Positions 44,501-55,989 of a DNA stretch of 64,000 bases are shown piece by piece. The stretch is from NCBI RefSeq assembly GCF_039749495.1, contig NZ_JBDLLU010000006.1, positions 1-64,000 on the forward strand. Direction: 5' to 3'. Position numbers and translations under genes: made by a program. The notes below the pieces were generated by a model that was not told the origin of the DNA, searched no databases, and saw nothing but the letters and a program-made list of their open reading frames with translations. Source of the stretch: Dehalogenimonas sp. THU2. GTDB taxonomy: Bacteria; Chloroflexota; Dehalococcoidia; Dehalococcoidales; Dehalococcoidaceae. The first letter of the stretch is position 1; every line of letters starts with the position of its first letter.

Positions 44501-45589
44501 TTAAACCTCAGCGGCGATCAGGTCTCCCATTTTTTTAGTACCGACCCGAGTGTTGCCTGACGCCATTATATCATCGGTACGATAGCCCTGCTTCAGGATC
44601 TTGTCGACGGAATTCTCGATCGCCAGTGCCTCTGTCTCCAGACCCATAGAATAGCGCAGCATCATGGCTACCGAAAGGATGGTCGCGACCGGGTTGGCGA
44701 TGTCTTTTCCGGCGATGGTCGGGGCGCTGCCGTGGATCGGCTCGTACAAACCAAAGGTCGGCTGCCCGGACACCGGTATGCCGGCCAGGCTGGCGGAGGG
44801 CAGCATGCCCATGGAACCGGCGAGCTGCGCCGCTTCATCTGAGAGGATATCCCCGAAGAGATTCTCGGTGACGATGACGTCAAAGGCAGTGGGGGTGCGG
44901 ATAAGCTGCATGGCGCAGGCATCCACCAGCGCGTGGGTCAGCATCACGTCGGGATAATCGCTGGAGACCTCGATAGCCACCTGGCGCCAGAGCCGGGACG
45001 ACTTGAGCACGTTGGCCTTATCCACGGAAACCAATCTTTTCTTGCGCGACCGCGCCAGCTCAAAACCGACCCGGACGATGCGCTCGATCTCCTGCTCGGA
45101 ATAGGTCATGGAATCGGTGGCTTTGCGGCCTTTGGGCGTCATCCATTCTTTTTTCGGCTTGCCGAAATAAACGCCGCCGGTGAGTTCGCGGACGAAGATG
45201 AAATCTGTACCCTTGAGCACCTCAGGTTTGAGGGTGCTGGCATTTACCAGTTCGTCGAATACCTTCACCGGTCGCAGGTTGGCGAAAAGCCCCAACCCCT
45301 TCCTGAGCGCCAGCAGGCCGTCTTCCGGGTGTACCGGCAGCTTGGGATCGTCGAAGCGCGGGTCACCCACCGCCGCCAGCAACACGGCATCGGCTTTTTT
45401 ACAGGATTTCAGTGTTTCAGCCGGTAATGCCGACCCGGTCTTGTCGATAGCCACGCCGCCGATAAGTTTGTTTTCCAATTTGAAATTATGGCTGTATTTT
45501 GAACCGACAGCCGCCAATACCTTGAGACCCTCAGTCATAACCTCCGGCCCGACGCCGTCACCCGAAAGAACAGTAATCTTGAAATTCAC
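44501..45589 (-). CDS. leuB: 3-Isopropylmalate dehydrogenase
   Basis: NAD-dependent oxidative decarboxylation of 3-isopropylmalate; may also serve beta-methylmalate in the citramalate route. 362 aa from GTG 45589 ([18 protein letters not shown]). [27 protein letters not shown] and [21 protein letters not shown] are typical. The longest frame starts at a TTG (45613) inside leuD; the GTG four bases after the leuD stop gives the usual N-terminus. Confidence 0.95.
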   Translation of the reverse strand: MNFKITVLSGDGVGPEVMTEGLKVLAAVGSKYSHNFKLENKLIGGVAIDKTGSALPAETLKSCKKADAVLLAAVGDPRFDDPKLPVHPEDGLLALRKGLGLFANLRPVKVFDELVNASTLKPEVLKGTDFIFVRELTGGVYFGKPKKEWMTPKGRKATDSMTYSEQEIERIVRVGFELARSRKKRLVSVDKANVLKSSRLWRQVAIEVSSDYPDVMLTHALVDACAMQLIRTPTAFDVIVTENLFGDILSDEAAQLAGSMGMLPSASLAGIPVSGQPTFGLYEPIHGSAPTIAGKDIANPVATILSVAMMLRYSMGLETEALAIENSVDKILKQGYRTDDIMASGNTRVGTKKMGDLIAAEV

Positions 45590-45593
45590 TTTT

Positions 45594-46094
45594 TTAAGCG
45601 GCCTTTCCTGCAAGTCTTTTCCGGGTATATTCGATCAGTCCGCCGGACTTGATGATCTCACTCATGAAATCCGGATAGGGTTTGGCCAGGAACACCTTGC
45701 CCCTGGTCACATTGTTGATGGTGCCGGCGGTGAGATCAATCTCCAGTTCATCCCCGGTCTCCGTGGCCTCCACCGCTTCTGCGCTCTCAAGGAGCGGCAG
45801 GCCGATGTTGATGGCGTTGCGGAAAAAGATACGGGCGAAGCTCTTGGCGATCACCGCCGAGACGCCGGACGCTTTGATGGCGATGGGCGCATGCTCCCGG
45901 GACGAACCGCAACCGAAATTGGTGGTGGCCACGATGATATCTCCCGGTTTCACGTTCTTGACGAAATCCAGGTCGATGTCTTCCATGCAGTGGCGGGCCA
46001 GATCGAACGGGTCGGAAACATTGAGGTGGCGCGCGGGGATGATGGCATCGGTATCGACATTGGCACCGTATTTGTGTACTCGGCCTTTTAGCAT
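45594..46094 (-). CDS. leuD: 3-Isopropylmalate dehydratase small subunit
   Basis: 166 aa, the short form found in archaea and many anaerobes. The swivelling-domain signature [19 protein letters not shown] is intact, and the start [24 protein letters not shown] is typical. It pairs with LeuC, encoded 90 bases upstream, and may also act on citramalate. A palindromic repeat fills the leuC-leuD gap. Confidence 0.94.
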   Translation of the reverse strand: MLKGRVHKYGANVDTDAIIPARHLNVSDPFDLARHCMEDIDLDFVKNVKPGDIIVATTNFGCGSSREHAPIAIKASGVSAVIAKSFARIFFRNAINIGLPLLESAEAVEATETGDELEIDLTAGTINNVTRGKVFLAKPYPDFMSEIIKSGGLIEYTRKRLAGKAA

Positions 46095-46126
46095 ATTAAT
46101 ACCTCTACGTATTCGATAAGATTACC

Positions 46127-46155
46127 GGGCGGGCGGGTTTGAAACCCGCCCCTAC
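46127..46155. repeat. Palindrome GGGCGGGTTT/AAACCCGCCC between leuC and leuD
   Basis: 10-bp inverted arms (46131-46140 with 46142-46151) with almost no loop, followed by CTAC. It is the only intergenic gap inside the leuC-leuD-leuB-cimA part, so it lies in the polycistronic RNA. Confidence 0.7.
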
Positions 46156-46184
46156 AAGGACGGGTAAGCCAAAACCATCGGGTA

Positions 46185-47438
46185 TCACGCCAACGCCTCT
46201 GGTGAGACGATCTTGCCGGCGATGGCGCTGGCCGCAGCCACCGCCGGGTTGGACAGGTAAACCTCACTCTTGGGGCTGCCCATGCGGCCGATGAAGTTGC
46301 GGTTGGTGGTGGCTAGGCATTTTTCGCCGGCGGCCAGGATGCCCATGTGACCGCCGAGGCAGGGGCCGCAGGTGGGCGTGGACACGGCGCAGCCAGCCTC
46401 GATGAAGACCTCGATGTAACCGGAACGCAGGGCGTCCAGATAGACCTGCTGCGAGCCGGGAATGATGATGCAGCGCACGTTGGAGTTGACCTTTTTGCCG
46501 TTAAGGATGCTGGCTGCCATCTGGAGATCCTCGAACCGGCCATTGGTGCAGGAGCCGATGACCACCTGGTCGATGTAAACCCGGTTCACCTGGCTTACCG
46601 GTTTCACATTGGAGGGGAGGTGGGGCAGCGCCACCTGGGGTTCCATTTTAGAGACGTCGTATTCATGAACAGCCTGATAGGCGGCGTCAGCGTCCGGCTC
46701 AAAGACCACCGGCTTGCGCTCGCTCCGGCCTTTGGCGTAGGCTACGGCCTTTTTATCCGGGGTGAACAAACCGGCCTTGGCGCCGGCTTCAATAGCCATG
46801 TTGGCCATGGTGAAGCGGCCTTCCATGGACAGTTTATCGATAACCTCACCGCCGAACTCCATGGCGGCGTAGAGCGCCCCGTCGACGCCGATCTGGCCGA
46901 TAGTATAGAGGATGAGGTCCTTGCCCCCGACGTACTTGGGCAGCTTTCCTTTGTAGTTGAACTTGATGGTGGGCGGCACCTTCATCCAGATGTCACCGGT
47001 AGCCATGGCTGAGGCGACATCGGTGGAACCCATACCCGTGGCGAAGGCGCCGAGGGCGCCGTAGGTGCAGGTGTGGGAATCAGCGCCGATAATCACGTCA
47101 CCCGGCATGACCAGGCCTTTTTCATGCAGGATCACGTGTTCGATGCCCATCTGGCCGCACTCGAAAAAGGTGACTCCCTGGGCGCGCGAGAACTCACGCA
47201 GAATCTTGGCCTGTTCAGCAGAAGCGATGTCCTTGTTGGGCACGAAGTGATCCGGCACCAGGACGATCTTCTTGGGATCGAAAACCTTTTCAAGGCCCAG
47301 TTTCCAGAACTCGCGGATGGCGATGGGGGCGGTGATATCGTTGGCCAGGATCACGTCAACCTTGGCGCTGATGAAATCACCCGGACTGACATGTTCTTTT
47401 CCGGCATGAGCGGCCAGTATCTTTTCAGCTAGATTCAC
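46185..47438 (-). CDS. leuC: 3-Isopropylmalate dehydratase large subunit
   Basis: Aconitase-type [4Fe-4S] hydro-lyase subunit. 417 aa. [33 protein letters not shown] and [11 protein letters not shown] supply the three cluster cysteines. This short form lacks the fourth-domain region, which is encoded separately by leuD. The start is GTG 47438 with GGGAG nine bases upstream. It overlaps the MgtC-like gene by 14 bases. Confidence 0.95.
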   Translation of the reverse strand: MNLAEKILAAHAGKEHVSPGDFISAKVDVILANDITAPIAIREFWKLGLEKVFDPKKIVLVPDHFVPNKDIASAEQAKILREFSRAQGVTFFECGQMGIEHVILHEKGLVMPGDVIIGADSHTCTYGALGAFATGMGSTDVASAMATGDIWMKVPPTIKFNYKGKLPKYVGGKDLILYTIGQIGVDGALYAAMEFGGEVIDKLSMEGRFTMANMAIEAGAKAGLFTPDKKAVAYAKGRSERKPVVFEPDADAAYQAVHEYDVSKMEPQVALPHLPSNVKPVSQVNRVYIDQVVIGSCTNGRFEDLQMAASILNGKKVNSNVRCIIIPGSQQVYLDALRSGYIEVFIEAGCAVSTPTCGPCLGGHMGILAAGEKCLATTNRNFIGRMGSPKSEVYLSNPAVAAASAIAGKIVSPEALA

Positions 47439-47850
47439 TTTTCTTACTCCCTTTTCCGTTGGTGTGAGGCAGCACCAGTACCACTAAAACAATAATGGTC
47501 GCAGCAATCGCGATAATGTATAACCCGGTGCCGGCGGCGATGCCGATAGCGGCGGACACCCAGATGGTGGCAGCGGTGGTCATGCCCTCGACAAGGCCTT
47601 CCTCCCGCCGAAGGATGATGGTTCCGGCGCCAAGAAAGCCGATACCGGTTACGATATTGGCCGCCAAACGCGCCGGATCAGGCGAGTTGAAGGCGAAGAT
47701 GGAAAGCATGGTAAACAGCGCCGCGCCGATGGAAATGATCGCCAGGGTACGTATACCCGCGGCTTTCCCGGCCTTTTCCCGCTGGAAACCTATCAGCCCG
47801 CCTAAGAGACCGGCTAAAATCAAACGGGCAACCATCAAAAACTCGTCCAA
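47425..47850 (-). CDS. MgtC/SapB-family membrane protein
   Basis: 141 aa with about four hydrophobic segments (residues ~5-22, 34-52, 60-80, 95-130). The family signature [26 protein letters not shown] near the N-terminus and [12 protein letters not shown] are clear. Inner-membrane protein linked to magnesium stress or virulence in other bacteria; its role here is unknown. It is embedded between leuA (12 bases upstream) and leuC (overlapping), which is an unusual place for it. Confidence 0.88.
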   Translation of the reverse strand: MDEFLMVARLILAGLLGGLIGFQREKAGKAAGIRTLAIISIGAALFTMLSIFAFNSPDPARLAANIVTGIGFLGAGTIILRREEGLVEGMTTAATIWVSAAIGIAAGTGLYIIAIAATIIVLVVLVLPHTNGKGSKKSESS

Positions 47851-47862
47851 AGCCGTTCCCCG

Positions 47863-49425
47863 TCAGGTCCTTTCCCCGGACTCGGGGCGGCTGCGCGCCG
47901 CCTTTTCCTGTCCGTTCATTTTCACCGCCAGCAAACGGTTGAGCGCATTCATATAGGCTTTGGCGCTGGAGACGATGACGTCCGTGTCGGCGCCGCGGCC
48001 GGAATAGGAAACACCTTCGCTCTCTATGCGTATCAGCACCTCGCCGATGGCATCTATACCGGCGGTTATCGAAGTGATGGAGAATTCGGTCAGCCGGTTG
48101 GGCACGCCCACCAGCCGGTTGATGGCCTTGTAGACAGCGTCAACCGGTCCGGTACCGAGGGCGGCGTCTTCCAAAACTTTACCGTCGGGGTCGATGAGGC
48201 GGACCGCCGCCGTGGGCACGCCGCGATCGCCGCAGGTCACCTGGACACGGTCGAGGTGATAGGCTTCGACCACGGTGCGTTGTTCTTCGGCCACCAGCGA
48301 TTCTATATCCCGGTCGGCGATCTCTTTCTTTTTATCGGCCAGTTCTTTAAAAGCGGCGAAAGCGCGGTCGAAATCCGCCTCCGACAGGTTGTAGCCCAGT
48401 TCGGCCAGCCGCTCCTTGAAGGCGTGCCGCCCTGAAAGCTTGCCCAGCACCAAGCTGGACGCCGGAACGCCCACTGAGTGAGGGTCCATGATCTCATAGG
48501 TCTTGGGCATCTTGATGACGCCGTCCTGGTGGATGCCGGACTGGTGGCGGAAGGCATTGGCGCCGACGATAGATTTGTTGGCCTGCACCGCAAAACCGGT
48601 ACGCTGGCTGACCAGGCGGCTGGCGGGATATATGAGTTCGGTATTTATCGAAGTGGTGACATCATAATAGTCCGGCCGCGTCCTGATGGCCATGACGATT
48701 TCTTCCAGCGCGGCGTTACCGGCGCGTTCGCCAATGCCGTTTACCGTACACTCCACCTGACGCGCCCCGCGCTTGACCGCCTCCAGGCTGTTGGCGACGG
48801 ACAATCCCAGATCGTCGTGGCAATGAACGCTGATTACAGCTTTATCAATGTTGGGTACGTTCTTGAAAATGCCTTCGATGAGGCCGCCGAATTCGCCGGG
48901 CATGGCATACCCGACCGTATCCGGGATGTTGAGGGTGGTGGCTCCGGCGTCAATAACGGCTTCCAGCAGGGCATACAAAAACAGCGGGTCGGAACGGCTG
49001 GCGTCCATGGGGGAAAACTCGATGTCGGAGATGTAGCCTTTTGCTCGCGCCACCATGTCCCGGGCCGTTTGCAGTACCTCGGCGCGGCTCTTTTTGAGCT
49101 GGTGCACCATGTGAACTTCCGAGGCCGAAATGAAGACGTGGATGCGGGGGCTGGCGGCTGCTTTCAGGGCATCGTAAGCGCGGTCGATGTCTTTGGGGGT
49201 GGCCCGCGCCAGACCGCAGACGGTGCAGCCTTTGATCTCAGAGGCGACCTTTTTGACTGCCTCGAAGTCACCGGGGGAGGTCATGGGAAAACCGGCCTCG
49301 ATGACGTCCACGCCCAGCGCTTCCAAAGTCCGGGCGATCTCCAGCTTTTCCTGGATGTTGAGTGAAGCACCGGCCGCCTGTTCGCCGTCGCGCAGGGTGG
49401 TGTCGAAGATTATCAGCTTATTCAT
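47863..49425 (-). CDS. leuA: 2-Isopropylmalate synthase
   Basis: Condenses 2-ketoisovalerate and acetyl-CoA, the first leucine step. 520 aa. The TIM barrel begins [18 protein letters not shown], with [18 protein letters not shown] and [14 protein letters not shown], then the C-terminal regulatory domain ([11 protein letters not shown]) expected to bind leucine. It stands next to the distinct cimA in the same operon, giving separate entry enzymes for leucine and isoleucine. Confidence 0.95.
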   Translation of the reverse strand: MNKLIIFDTTLRDGEQAAGASLNIQEKLEIARTLEALGVDVIEAGFPMTSPGDFEAVKKVASEIKGCTVCGLARATPKDIDRAYDALKAAASPRIHVFISASEVHMVHQLKKSRAEVLQTARDMVARAKGYISDIEFSPMDASRSDPLFLYALLEAVIDAGATTLNIPDTVGYAMPGEFGGLIEGIFKNVPNIDKAVISVHCHDDLGLSVANSLEAVKRGARQVECTVNGIGERAGNAALEEIVMAIRTRPDYYDVTTSINTELIYPASRLVSQRTGFAVQANKSIVGANAFRHQSGIHQDGVIKMPKTYEIMDPHSVGVPASSLVLGKLSGRHAFKERLAELGYNLSEADFDRAFAAFKELADKKKEIADRDIESLVAEEQRTVVEAYHLDRVQVTCGDRGVPTAAVRLIDPDGKVLEDAALGTGPVDAVYKAINRLVGVPNRLTEFSITSITAGIDAIGEVLIRIESEGVSYSGRGADTDVIVSSAKAYMNALNRLLAVKMNGQEKAARSRPESGERT

Positions 49426-49449
49426 CTGTCCGGGAGATTCTCCTTATTC

Positions 49450-49685
49450 GTTATTTTGCAGATAACGGCTACCCCTCCTCCTACCAGGAAGAGGGGATAA
49501 TAAGGATGAGCTCGCTCCGGAAGATGAGATTCATGCGCTTATGTTACCTTAAAGGCTCGTACTTTTCAAACGTAGTGGGATTTGGACTGCGTCGATGCGC
49601 GATCATCGACGCCCTCTCCCTCGGTCCCTCTCCCCCCTTCGGCGGGCTCAGGGCAGGCCGCGGGGGAGAGGGAGGTTGGGGTTTG
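49450..49685. repeat. Repeat-bearing gap between ilvC and leuA (palindromic copy F)
   Basis: The 264-base gap holds CCCTCTCCC/GGGGGAGAGGGAGG arms (about 49611-49676) flanking CCTTCGGCGGGCTCAGGGCA, a variant of the insert seen in copies C and D. It may act as a transcription stop or processing site within the ilv-leu unit. No gene is visible. Confidence 0.6.
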
Positions 49686-49689
49686 AGTG

Positions 49690-50718
<1,029 letters not shown>

Positions 50719-50748
50719 CTAAATGCCGAAACTCGAAAATGATTGATT

Positions 50749-51264
50749 TCAGTCAGCCGTGTCTTCGCGGCGCCCGCTCTGTTCTCCCCGGGTCATGGCG
50801 ATGCGTCCGGTGCGGGTCATTTCCTTGATGCCGAAGGGTTTCAGCAGATTATACAGGGAATCAACTTTTTCCTCATCCCCGGTAGCTTCCACCATTACCG
50901 AGTCAGCTGAGACATCCACGATCTTAGCCCGGAAGATGTCCACGATCTGCATGATCTCAGAACGGTTCTCCGCTCCGGCCTTGACCTTGATTAGAGCCAG
51001 TTCACGGGTGACGATGTCCTGGGCGGAGATGTCCTGCACCCGGATGACATCGATAATCTTTTCCACCTGTTTCCTGATCTGTTCCACCTGGGTATTGGAG
51101 CCTTCCGCCACGATGGTCATGCGCGACAGGTGCGGCGTCTCCGAATGCCCGACGGCGATGGAATCAATGTTGAAACCGCGCCTGCGGAACAGGCTGGCCA
51201 TACGGTTCAGGACACCCGGCCGGTCGGCGACCAGGGCTACGATGGTGTGTTTGGTGGCGGCCAT
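50749..51264 (-). CDS. ilvN: Acetolactate synthase small (regulatory) subunit
   Basis: 171 aa from ATG 51264. The N-terminal ACT domain (HTIVALVADRPGVLNRMASLFRRRGFNIDSI) binds valine for feedback control; the C-terminal half is the usual second domain. AAGGAGG lies seven bases upstream, and the ATG shares a base with the ilvB stop (TGATG), so ATG 51264 is preferred over the start two codons earlier. Partner of IlvB. Confidence 0.94.
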   Translation of the reverse strand: MAATKHTIVALVADRPGVLNRMASLFRRRGFNIDSIAVGHSETPHLSRMTIVAEGSNTQVEQIRKQVEKIIDVIRVQDISAQDIVTRELALIKVKAGAENRSEIMQIVDIFRAKIVDVSADSVMVEATGDEEKVDSLYNLLKPFGIKEMTRTGRIAMTRGEQSGRREDTAD

Positions 51265-52952
51265 CAGCAAGCCTCCTTGCGCGGTTCGTGAAGTATATTA
51301 TCGATGCCGGCTCCCGGCGGCACCATGGGATAGACGTTTTCTTCCGGCTCGACGACGAAATTGATGATATACGGGCCCGGCGTCGCCATGGCTTTTTCTA
51401 TGGCCGAGATGACGTCGGCTTTGCAGGTCACGTTCTGAGCCGGGATGCAGTAAGCCTCGGCGATCTTGATAAAGTCCGGGCACCAGAGGGGGGTGGCGGA
51501 ATAGTTCCGTTCATAGAACAGTTCCTGCCACTGGCGGACCATGCCGAGGAATCCGTTGTTAAGTATCGCGATCTTAACATCCGCGTTCTCCTGGCGTATA
51601 GTGCCCAGTTCCTGGATGGTCATCTGGATGCTGCCGTCACCGGCGATGCACCATACGGTTTCATCCGGCAACCCGATCTTGGCGCCGAAAGCGGCGGGGA
51701 GTTCGAACCCCATGGTACCCAGGCCGCCCGAAGTGATGAAGCTGTTGGGTTTATCATAAAAGTAATGCTGGGCGGCGAACATCTGGTGCTGGCCGACACC
51801 GGTAACCACCGTCGCCTGGCCTTTGGTCGTTTCCCAGATCTTGCGGATGACGTACTGCGGCAAAATGGTCTCGGATTCGCGTATCTCAAATCCGGACGGG
51901 AATTCACGTTTCCAGCCGTTCAGCTGAGCCAGCCAGGCGTCGTGGCGTTTGGGCGCGATCTCTTTATTGAGTTCGACCAGGATGGTTTTAGCGTCACCGA
52001 CGATAGGCACGTCAACTTTGACGTTCTTGCCGACTTCAGCCGGATCGATATCGATGTGGATCACCCTGGCATCAGGCGCGAAGGCGCTGATCTTTCCGGT
52101 GGCGCGGTCGTCGAAACGCATGCCTATGGCGATGATGAGATCGGAATCGGTAACCGCCAGATTGGCGTAAGCCGACCCGTGCATCCCCAGCATGCCGAAT
52201 GATAACTCATGGCTCTCCGGAAAACTGGAAATACCCAGGAGCGTGGTTATCACCGGCGCCTGCAAAGTTTCCGCAAGCTGTTTCAGTTCACCGTAGGCGT
52301 GAGAGATTCGGACGCCGTGTCCGGCGATAATCACCGGCTTTGCGGCTTCAGCCAGCAGTTTGGCGGCTTTCTTGATCTGCAACGGGTTGCCGCCCAGTGT
52401 CGGTTTGTAGCCCGGCAGATTGAGCCTGGCCGGGTAATGGAAGTCCGCCAGTTCCTGCTGGATATCCCGGGGCAGGTCAATGAGGACGGGGCCGGGCCGG
52501 CCGGTACCGGCGATGTAAAAAGCCTCTTTGACCGTACGGGCTAGATCATTCACATCCATCACCAGGTAGTTGTGCTTGGTGATGGGTATGGTGATGCCGG
52601 TGATATCGGCTTCCTGGAAGGCATCTCGGCCGATCATCGTCCGCGGCACCTGCCCGGTGATGGCGACCATGGGCACCGAATCCATATAAGCGTTAGCCAG
52701 GCCGGTGATGAGATTGGTGGCGCCGGGGCCGGAGGTGGCTAAACAGACACCGATGCGGCCGGTAACCCGGGAGTAAGCGTCAGCGGCATGTACCGCGCCC
52801 TGCTCATGGCGAACCAGGATGTGCCGAAGCGCCGGGTACTGGGTCAGCGTGTGGTAAAGCGGCAGCACCTGGCCGCCGGGATAGCCGAAGACGACATCGA
52901 CGCCTTCCTTCAACAGGCTTTCACATAATATCTGGGAGCCGGTCAGTTTCAT
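51264..52952 (-). CDS. ilvB: Acetolactate synthase large subunit
   Basis: ThDP- and FAD-dependent enzyme, 562 aa. Catalytic Glu is in RHEQGAVHAADAY, followed by SGPGATNLITG, and the ThDP/Mg motif is GDGSIQMTIQELGTI...NNG. It makes acetolactate and acetohydroxybutyrate, the common step of branched-chain amino acid synthesis. It lies nine bases after ilvD in the same operon. Confidence 0.96.
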   Translation of the reverse strand: MKLTGSQILCESLLKEGVDVVFGYPGGQVLPLYHTLTQYPALRHILVRHEQGAVHAADAYSRVTGRIGVCLATSGPGATNLITGLANAYMDSVPMVAITGQVPRTMIGRDAFQEADITGITIPITKHNYLVMDVNDLARTVKEAFYIAGTGRPGPVLIDLPRDIQQELADFHYPARLNLPGYKPTLGGNPLQIKKAAKLLAEAAKPVIIAGHGVRISHAYGELKQLAETLQAPVITTLLGISSFPESHELSFGMLGMHGSAYANLAVTDSDLIIAIGMRFDDRATGKISAFAPDARVIHIDIDPAEVGKNVKVDVPIVGDAKTILVELNKEIAPKRHDAWLAQLNGWKREFPSGFEIRESETILPQYVIRKIWETTKGQATVVTGVGQHQMFAAQHYFYDKPNSFITSGGLGTMGFELPAAFGAKIGLPDETVWCIAGDGSIQMTIQELGTIRQENADVKIAILNNGFLGMVRQWQELFYERNYSATPLWCPDFIKIAEAYCIPAQNVTCKADVISAIEKAMATPGPYIINFVVEPEENVYPMVPPGAGIDNILHEPRKEAC

Positions 52953-52961
52953 AGTGCTCTC

Positions 52962-54629
52962 CTAATCAGCGAAAACAGCGCCCCGGCTGGCCGAAGTCAC
53001 ATGCTGGGCATACCGTTTCAGGTAGCCTGTCTTGATCTTCGGTTCGAAAGCGGGCAATCGGTTTAATCTTGAATCGATTTCATCACCGGTAAGGCGAACG
53101 TCGAGGCGGTGGTTCGGTATATCGATATCGATGATGTCGTTTTCATGGAGGGCGGCGATGGGGCCGCGTAGCGCCGCCTCCGGCGCTGCATGGCCGATGG
53201 CTGCCCCGCGGGTGGCGCCTGAGAAGCGGCCGTCGGTAACCAGAGCTACGGCTTTATCCAGTCCCATGCCGGCCAGCAATGAAGTTGGCGTCAGCATCTC
53301 CCGCATACCGGGTCCGCCGCGCGGTCCTTCATACCTGATGATGACCACGTCGCCGGATTTCACCTTCCCGGACTTGATGCCCTCGGTCGCTTCCTCTTCG
53401 GAATTGAAAATCCTGGCCGGTCCGGAATGAACCATCATCTCCGGGGCGACCGCCGAACGCTTGACCACCGCCCCTTCCGGCGCCAGGTTGCCGAAGAGAA
53501 TGGCGATGCCGCCGGTGCGCGTATGGGGGTTATCGATGGGGCGGATGACATCGCCGTCGCCGCGGGGCGCTTCTTTGATGACGTCGGCGATGATGCCGCC
53601 GTAAACGCTCCGGGCGTCCAGTTTAAGGAGGTCGCGCAGCTCGCGCATGACCGCCGGTATGCCGCCGGCTAGATCCAGGTCTTCAATATGATGTTCTCCG
53701 GCCGGCCGGATACGGCACAGGCAGGGCGTTCTGTCACTGATTTCATTGATGCGGCTCAAGGGATACTCGATACCCGCCTCATGGGCGATAGCGGTCAGGT
53801 GGAGCACCGAATTACTGCTGCCACCCAGCGCCACATCGACGAGGAAAGCGTTATCGATCGCCTTTTGAGTAATGATTTCCCTCGGCCGCAGGTCTTCCCC
53901 GACGAGCCGTAATATCGTCTCACCGGCTTTGTGAGCCAGTTGATGACGCCGGCGGTCCACCGCCGGTATGGTGCCGTTACCCGGCAGACCCATGCCCATC
54001 GCCTCGGTAAGGCAGTTCATGGTGTTGGCGGTGAACAAACCGGAACATGAGCCGCATCCGGGACAGGCGGCCGCCTCTATCTCTTCCAGTTTAGCCTCTG
54101 TCATGTCGCCCTTGACGAACTTCCCGACAGCTTCGAAAACGGAACTGAGATCGACCTTTTTGACCTCACCGTCATCGTTTATATGCCCGGCCAGCATTGG
54201 ACCGCCACTGACGAACACCGCGGGGATGTTCAAGCGGACAGCGGCCATCAGCATACCGGGGATCACCTTGTCGCAATTAGGAATAAAGACCAGGCCGTCG
54301 AAAGCGTGAGCCTGAGCCATGATTTCGACGGTGTCGGCGATCAGTTCGCGGGAAGCGAGAGAGTATTTCATGCCGGTGTGGTTCATGGCCAGGCCGTCGC
54401 AAACGGCGATGGTATTGAATTCAAAAGGCACGCCGCCAGCGGTACGGACACCGCTTTTAACGGCCTCGGCGATTTCACGCAGGTGCTGGTGTCCCGGCAC
54501 AACGTCAGTAAAACTGTTGACGATACCGATGAAGGGCTTTTTGAAATCGGACGGACTGACCCCAAGGGAACGCAGGAGGGCACGATGGGGGGCGCGTTCA
54601 GCGCCGGTTTTGACGGAGTCGCTTCTCAT
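52962..54629 (-). CDS. ilvD: Dihydroxy-acid dehydratase
   Basis: Fe-S enzyme of valine and isoleucine synthesis, 555 aa. Cluster cysteines are in CDKVIPG and [28 protein letters not shown] and the C-terminal [12 protein letters not shown] are intact. It is the first gene of the minus-strand ilv-leu-cimA operon. Its ~50-base leader contains a hairpin that could attenuate transcription. AGGCGG is five bases before the ATG. Confidence 0.95.
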   Translation of the reverse strand: MRSDSVKTGAERAPHRALLRSLGVSPSDFKKPFIGIVNSFTDVVPGHQHLREIAEAVKSGVRTAGGVPFEFNTIAVCDGLAMNHTGMKYSLASRELIADTVEIMAQAHAFDGLVFIPNCDKVIPGMLMAAVRLNIPAVFVSGGPMLAGHINDDGEVKKVDLSSVFEAVGKFVKGDMTEAKLEEIEAAACPGCGSCSGLFTANTMNCLTEAMGMGLPGNGTIPAVDRRRHQLAHKAGETILRLVGEDLRPREIITQKAIDNAFLVDVALGGSSNSVLHLTAIAHEAGIEYPLSRINEISDRTPCLCRIRPAGEHHIEDLDLAGGIPAVMRELRDLLKLDARSVYGGIIADVIKEAPRGDGDVIRPIDNPHTRTGGIAILFGNLAPEGAVVKRSAVAPEMMVHSGPARIFNSEEEATEGIKSGKVKSGDVVIIRYEGPRGGPGMREMLTPTSLLAGMGLDKAVALVTDGRFSGATRGAAIGHAAPEAALRGPIAALHENDIIDIDIPNHRLDVRLTGDEIDSRLNRLPAFEPKIKTGYLKRYAQHVTSASRGAVFAD

Positions 54630-54644
54630 AAAGGCCGCCTAACT

Positions 54645-54669
54645 AAAATCCGTCCACGAAGGGACGGAT
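54645..54669 (-). promoter_or_regulatory. Leader hairpin before ilvD, possible attenuator
   Basis: Perfect 8-bp stem ATCCGTCC/GGACGGAT (54669-54662 with 54655-54648), six-base loop, followed on the minus strand by TTT. It starts about 11 bases after the predicted transcript start. No leader peptide or T-box motif is seen. Confidence 0.55.
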
Positions 54670-54686
54670 AGCGATAAGTGTACCTA

Positions 54687-54715
54687 ACCTTAGCACAGAC
54701 AATATTTTATTTCAA
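54687..54715 (-). promoter_or_regulatory. Promoter of the ilv-leu-cimA operon
   Basis: Minus strand TTGAAA (54715-54710), exact 17-bp spacer, TAAGGT (54692-54687). Confidence 0.6.
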
Positions 54716-54781
54716 GGATTTTACGATTGACCAGGCGTCGGTTTGTCAGCCCTGAATCCAAGGGTCGATGCCCCCCTGGGA

Positions 54782-55216
54782 TCAGCAGAAACAATCACCG
54801 ATCTTATCGACGCGCCGCTGGTGCCGGCCGCCCTCGAACCCGGTCGTCATAAAGGCTTTCAGTACTTCGAAATTCAAATCGTCGCCGTTCATTTCACCCA
54901 GGCATAGGATATTGGCGTCGTTATGTTGACGGGTAAGTACGGCGTATTCCGGTTTATAACACAGCGCGGCCCGGATTTCCTTAAGCTTATTGGCCACCAT
55001 ACTCATGCCGATGCCGGTACCGCAGATGAGGACGCCCCTATCGGCCTTCCCGCTGGCGACGGCTTGCGCGACCCCATGAGCGTAATCGGGATAATCGGTC
55101 GATTCTTCGCTGTTTGTACCCAGGTCGCGCACCTCATGACCGTTCGAGACAAGCCAATCCATCATCTGGAGCTTGAGAGAGTAACCCCGGTGGTCGTTGC
55201 CGATAGCAATTTTCAT
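54782..55216 (-). CDS. rpiB: Ribose-5-phosphate isomerase B
   Basis: Interconverts ribose-5- and ribulose-5-phosphate. 144 aa from ATG 55216. The family start MKIAIGNDHRGYSLK, the catalytic Cys in GVLICGTGIGMSM, and RAALCYKPEYAVLTRQHNDANIL are intact. The longest frame adds ten residues, but AAGGA is five bases before ATG 55216 and the shorter form matches the family. It precedes the ilv operon on the same strand, separated by a promoter. Confidence 0.93.
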   Translation of the reverse strand: MKIAIGNDHRGYSLKLQMMDWLVSNGHEVRDLGTNSEESTDYPDYAHGVAQAVASGKADRGVLICGTGIGMSMVANKLKEIRAALCYKPEYAVLTRQHNDANILCLGEMNGDDLNFEVLKAFMTTGFEGGRHQRRVDKIGDCFC

Positions 55217-55294
55217 TTTGTCCTTCGATAACGTCATCGTCCGCATATGAGACTGATTCGAGTGTTGTTGGCCATCACCCTCGCCGGGCTTCGG

Positions 55295-55918
55295 TTATTT
55301 GAAATAAAAAGCTTCCAGTTCAGCGCGCGATACCGCGCCGTCACGGACGATCGTCGGGAAGGGCGTTGTGAGATCGACGATGGTGGATTCGACACCGCCG
55401 GGACAGCGCCCTCCGTCGAGTATCATATCCACCCGGTCTCCCAGTTGAGCCTTTACTTCCTCCGCCGTGCAGACGCTGCCGCACCCGCTCAAATTGGCGC
55501 TGGTGCCGGTTAGAGGAGCGCCGATGGCCTGGATGAGATACAAAGCAAGTTGGTGAGCCGGAATGCGCACCGCTACGCTGTCGCGGCCGCCGGTGACGAT
55601 ATCCGGTACCACCGTTTTTTTCTTGAGGATGAGAGTCAACCCTCCCGGCATGAAACGGCGAACCAGAAGTTCAGCAAACGGGTTCATCTCCGCCACCTGC
55701 CGCATCTGGATAGCATCAGCTACCAACACCGGTAAAGCCTTGGTAGTCTGGCGCCCTTTGATATCGAAAATCCGGCCGCTGGCCTCAGGATGATCGAGCG
55801 ATGCCGCCAGGCAATAGACCGTATCCGTCGGCAGAGCGACAACGCCCCCGTTTTTCAGTATTTGAATGGCTTTCGCCAGTTCGCTGTCCCCGGTTTTCTG
55901 GGTGCCGACTGGATTCAA
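55295..55918 (-). CDS. L-threonylcarbamoyladenylate synthase (Sua5/TsaC family)
   Basis: Makes threonylcarbamoyl-AMP for the t6A37 tRNA modification. 207 aa, YrdC domain only. GGVVALPTDTVYCLAA, the KGR motif in FDIKGRQTTKALPV, GTSANLSGCG and GGVESTIVDL are the ATP/threonine-site motifs. The start is a TTG (55918) in a short divergent gap with guaA. It may be co-transcribed with rpiB, 78 bases downstream. Confidence 0.91.
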   Translation of the reverse strand: MNPVGTQKTGDSELAKAIQILKNGGVVALPTDTVYCLAASLDHPEASGRIFDIKGRQTTKALPVLVADAIQMRQVAEMNPFAELLVRRFMPGGLTLILKKKTVVPDIVTGGRDSVAVRIPAHQLALYLIQAIGAPLTGTSANLSGCGSVCTAEEVKAQLGDRVDMILDGGRCPGGVESTIVDLTTPFPTIVRDGAVSRAELEAFYFK

Positions 55919-55989
55919 TAGTTTATGTCAACCTGCGCGTTTTTTCTTGACGCTAGTATAACAGAATGATAATCTTCTATACTATTAGA

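Noticed and set aside
48478-49365. 295-aa open frame antisense to leuA
   Set aside because: Shadow of leuA; low-complexity Gly/Asp/Val composition and no family features.
54630-54780. T-box riboswitch or leader peptide before ilvD
   Set aside because: No T-box sequence, no specifier-loop structure, and no short frame with clustered Ile/Leu/Val codons in the ~50-base leader.
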